From assembly GCF_014084045.1 (NCBI RefSeq), contig NZ_CP043732.1:2418001-2482000 (forward strand): DNA of 64,000 bases, given 5' to 3'. Position 1 is the stretch's first letter, and each line of letters opens with the position of its first letter. This stretch comes from Microbacterium esteraromaticum (GTDB lineage: Bacteria > Actinomycetota > Actinomycetes > Actinomycetales > Microbacteriaceae). Below, piece after piece: positions 61,982-64,000 of this stretch. Position numbers and translations under genes: made by a program. The notes beneath the pieces were generated by a model, which was not told the origin of the DNA, searched no databases, and was given only the letters and a program-made list of their open reading frames with translations.

Positions 61982-62158
61982 GCTCTATCGCCCTCTTTCG
62001 TCGCTGAAGCTCACATGCGCCCCGACGCCGACTGCAGCGCCCGGGTCGCACTTGCGTAACAGTCATCAAGCCTAATGCCAAACGGATTCCGAAACGTCTG
62101 CGTCGGGCGCCGTTTCGCATCCGGCGATCACGCAGTGCGCGGGCACAGCAGCATTCTG

Positions 62159-62164
62159 TAAGAT
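62159..62164 (+). promoter_or_regulatory. -10 box for leader peptide and CNNM operon
   Basis: TAAGAT lies ten bases before the ATG of a small upstream reading frame (62175). Transcription would start about 62171, so the leader ORF would be nearly leaderless. The surrounding 62041-62100 stretch also holds promoter-like sequence for the divergent kgd, without a clear pair of boxes. Confidence 0.4.
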
Positions 62165-62174
62165 CATGCCCACC

Positions 62175-62246
62175 ATGGACGACCCTCCTTCTTGTAGTAC
62201 ATCGCCCCACCGCCCGCTCCTCGAGGAAATCGAGGGTCACAGCTGA
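62175..62246 (+). CDS. Possible 23-residue leader peptide upstream of CNNM gene
   Basis: A small frame, ATG 62175 to TGA 62246, encodes MDDPPSCSTS and then HRPLLEEIEGHS at the end. Its stop overlaps the start of the CNNM gene (TGATG), so translation of the two would be coupled. An in-frame ATG at 62166 adds three residues. The acid-acid-Pro-Pro beginning recalls leader peptides of magnesium-transport genes, in which Asp/Glu and Pro runs destabilise ribosomes at low magnesium. The main gene has only a weak GAGGG ribosome site, lying inside this frame. The size makes chance possible; treated as candidate only. Confidence 0.4.
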   Translation: MDDPPSCSTSPHRPLLEEIEGHS

Positions 62247-63562
62247 TGGAATTCCTGCTGTTGGGCGTGGGGCTGCTGCTCATCGTGGGGACGGGGCTCT
62301 TCGTCGCCAGCGAGTTCGCTCTGGTCAATCTCGACCGTGCGGAACTCGAAGCCCGTCAGGCCAGGGGGGAGTCCCGCCTCAGCCTGACGATCCGGGCACT
62401 GAAGATCACCTCCACGCACCTGTCGTCGGCCCAGCTGGGTATCACGCTGACGACCCTGCTCACCGGTTACACGATGGAGCCGGCGATCTCGAAGCTGCTC
62501 GCTCCGCTTCTCGAGGCCTGGGGTGTTCCGGATGCGGCTGCGACGCCGATCTCGGTGACCGTGGCGATGCTCATCGCGACCTTCCTCTCGATGATCCTCG
62601 GAGAGCTCGTGCCGAAGAACTTCGCGCTCGCGCTGCCCCGGGCCACGGCGAAGCTCGTGATCCCGTTCCAGACGGTGTTCACCGCCGTGTTCAAGCCGGC
62701 CATCGTGGTGCTCAACGGCAGCGCCAACGGCGTGCTGCGCAGCATGGGCATCGAGCCCAAGGAGGAGCTCTCCGGCTCGCGCAGCGCCGAGGAGCTGTCG
62801 TCGCTGGTGCGGCGATCGGCGAGCCAGGGCGTGCTCGAGAAGGACACCGCGACGCTGCTCGATCGCAGTCTGAACTTCGCCAGGCTGACGGCCGACGACA
62901 TCATGACCCCACGGCCGAGCATGCACGCGATCGCGGTCGGCAACTCCGCCGATGACGTCATCCGGCTCGCGCGCCGCACCGGCCACAGCCGGTTCCCGGT
63001 GTACGACGACGACCTCGACGACATCACCGGCGTGGTGCATGTGAAGGCCGCCGTCTCCGTGCCGCGCGAGAAGCGGGCCGAGGTGCCCGTCGGCGCCCTG
63101 AGCACCGAGCCGCTGCGAGTGCCGGAGACCGTGCACCTCGACGTGCTCGTCGCGGAGCTGCGCAGCAAGGGGTATCAGCTGGCCGTCGTGGTCGACGAGT
63201 ACGGCGGAACCGCCGGCATCGTGACCCTCGAGGACCTCATCGAGGAGATCGTCGGCGAGGTGTCGGACGAACACGACCGCAGCCGCGCCGGCATCGTGCG
63301 ACGCGTCGACTCGATCACCTTTCCCGGCGAGCTGCGACCCGACGAGCTGCTCGCTCGCACCGGCATCGAGGTGCCGGTCGGCGACGTGTACGACACGGTC
63401 GCCGGATTCATGATGAGCCGCCTCGAGCGGCTGCCCGTGATCGATGACGAGGTGCGCATCGAGACCGGCGTGCTGCGCGTCGTGCGCATGGATGGGCGGC
63501 GCATCGATCGCGTCAGGTACACGGCCGACCCGGTCGATGACGCGACGGAGGTCGAGCGATGA
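62246..63562 (+). CDS. CNNM/CorC family transport protein (hemolysin-type), copy 1
   Basis: A 438-residue membrane protein: DUF21/CNNM domain with three to four helices (about residues 1-195, with ASEFALVNLDRAELEARQ and SSAQLGITLTTLLTGY), two CBS domains (about 215-340, with DIMTPRPSMHAIAV and VVDEYGGTAGIVTLEDLIEEIVGEV, cited as the region near 315-338) and a C-terminal CorC/HlyC domain. Homologues export magnesium or cobalt, for example MpfA of Staphylococcus. The old name hemolysin is not meaningful. It overlaps the next, paralogous gene by ATGA. Confidence 0.9.
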   Translation: MEFLLLGVGLLLIVGTGLFVASEFALVNLDRAELEARQARGESRLSLTIRALKITSTHLSSAQLGITLTTLLTGYTMEPAISKLLAPLLEAWGVPDAAATPISVTVAMLIATFLSMILGELVPKNFALALPRATAKLVIPFQTVFTAVFKPAIVVLNGSANGVLRSMGIEPKEELSGSRSAEELSSLVRRSASQGVLEKDTATLLDRSLNFARLTADDIMTPRPSMHAIAVGNSADDVIRLARRTGHSRFPVYDDDLDDITGVVHVKAAVSVPREKRAEVPVGALSTEPLRVPETVHLDVLVAELRSKGYQLAVVVDEYGGTAGIVTLEDLIEEIVGEVSDEHDRSRAGIVRRVDSITFPGELRPDELLARTGIEVPVGDVYDTVAGFMMSRLERLPVIDDEVRIETGVLRVVRMDGRRIDRVRYTADPVDDATEVER

Positions 63563-64000
63563 GCGACTGGGCAGGACTCGTATGGCTCGTCGTGCTGCTG
63601 GCGGCGAACGCGTTCTTCGTCGGCGGCGAGTTCGCCGTCATCTCGGCGCGCCGCTCGCAGATCGAGCCGCTCGCCGAACGCGGCTCCCGCGCGGCGAAGA
63701 CCGCGCTGTACGCGATGGAGCACGCCACGCTGATGCTGGCCACCTCGCAGCTGGGCATCACGATCTGCTCGCTGCTGATCCTGAACGTCTCGGAGCCCGC
63801 CATCCATCACCTGCTCGAGGTGCCGATGCACGCGCTCGGCTGGGACCCGGCGGTCATCACCGTGAGCGCGTTCGTGATCACCCTCGCGCTCGTGTCGTTC
63901 CTGCACGTGGTGTTCGGCGAGATGGTTCCGAAGAACCTCGCATTCTCGATCCCCGATCGCGCCGTGCTGGTGCTCGCGCCGCCCCTGGTGTGGGTCTCGC
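63559..64000 (+). CDS. CNNM/CorC family transport protein, copy 2, cut by window edge
   Basis: The first 147 residues of a paralogue of the preceding gene. They contain the DUF21 start with AANAFFVGGEFAVISARRSQIE, the SQLGITICSLLILNV helix and VVFGEMVPKNLAFS. The CBS and CorC domains would lie beyond 64000. The paired arrangement is common in actinobacteria and may form a heterodimeric divalent-cation exporter. Confidence 0.88.
   Translation, partial: MSDWAGLVWLVVLLAANAFFVGGEFAVISARRSQIEPLAERGSRAAKTALYAMEHATLMLATSQLGITICSLLILNVSEPAIHHLLEVPMHALGWDPAVITVSAFVITLALVSFLHVVFGEMVPKNLAFSIPDRAVLVLAPPLVWVS

Noticed and set aside
58829..62059. Two long plus-strand open frames opposite kgd
   Set aside because: Antisense shadows; sequence is Arg/Leu/Val/Asp repeats with no motif.
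62063..62090. SigR-type promoter for kgd on the minus strand
   Set aside because: GGAAT is followed after 18 bases by GAT instead of GTT; one key base is wrong and there is no functional reason to expect it.
62246..63562. Naming the CNNM protein a hemolysin
   Set aside because: The family label is historical; DUF21, CBS and CorC domains indicate divalent-cation transport.

Overview
The window reads as chromosomal DNA of a high-GC actinobacterium, most likely a Microbacteriaceae member close to Microbacterium (inference from protein style). Diagnostic actinobacterial genes are two WhiB proteins, MtrA-MtrB-LpqB, PdtaS, a fused E1/E2 2-oxoglutarate decarboxylase (Kgd), SigR-RsrA and an Eis-type acetyltransferase. 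Coding density is very high, stop/start overlaps (ATGA, GTGA) are frequent, and many genes have a TANNNT box 6-8 bases before the start codon, as expected for leaderless transcripts. No tRNA, rRNA, CRISPR array, insertion sequence or phage gene was seen, and no gene-free stretch exceeds 300 bases.

Layout. 1-3978 (minus strand): envelope polysaccharide genes (a cut-off membrane protein, a GT2 glycosyltransferase, two O-antigen-ligase-like proteins). 4037-10698: manA, whiB2, a large glycosyltransferase/membrane protein, a DUF5719 protein, a zincin-like protein and a DUF3499 protein. 10811-13745: MacB-type export operon (adaptor, ATPase, permease). 13760-15575: divergent RDD and SpoIIM-like membrane proteins. 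15562-19978: two aquaporins, then a Fur-family regulator and katG. 20040-25581 (minus): DUF58, MoxR, DUF4350, DUF4129 and a GPDPase-type membrane protein. 25744-31379: mtrA, mtrB, lpqB, comF, hpf. 31459-36419: coiled-coil protein, padR regulator, secA. 36634-45820: cassette resembling the E. coli oxalurate/oxamate carbamoyltransferase set (AllFGH, formerly FdrA/YlbE/YlbF) with permease, ankyrin-repeat protein, divergent carbamate kinase, GntR regulator and alaA. 45768-48580: MinD-like ATPase, SAF-domain protein, HTH protein, conserved hypothetical. 48728-56762: Rv3235-like protein, pdtaS, whiB1, small membrane protein, bcp, rsgA, aroA, sigR-rsrA, eis-like gene. 56896-64000: amino-acid permease, kgd, and two CNNM/CorC-type membrane proteins, the last cut by the window edge.

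How it fits together. Much of the gene order (manA, whiB2, DUF3499; mtrAB-lpqB-comF-hpf-secA; pdtaS-whiB1-rsgA-aroA-sigR) matches an old actinobacterial backbone, and the aquaporin/fur/katG block and the 36.6-45.8 kb cassette look like insertions into it. Regulatory elements visible in the sequence include a GGAAT-N18-GTT promoter before sigR, a 20-bp Fur-type palindrome before fur, a 28-bp palindrome between the two arms of the carbamoyltransferase cassette, a PadR-type dyad between padR and secA, and several strong bidirectional hairpin terminators.

Caution on quality. Six single-base losses, all in G or C runs, break five otherwise intact genes (manA, whiB2, alaA twice, a small membrane protein, an amino-acid permease). 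Uncorrected homopolymer errors in the assembly are the simplest explanation; those genes are probably functional in the organism.
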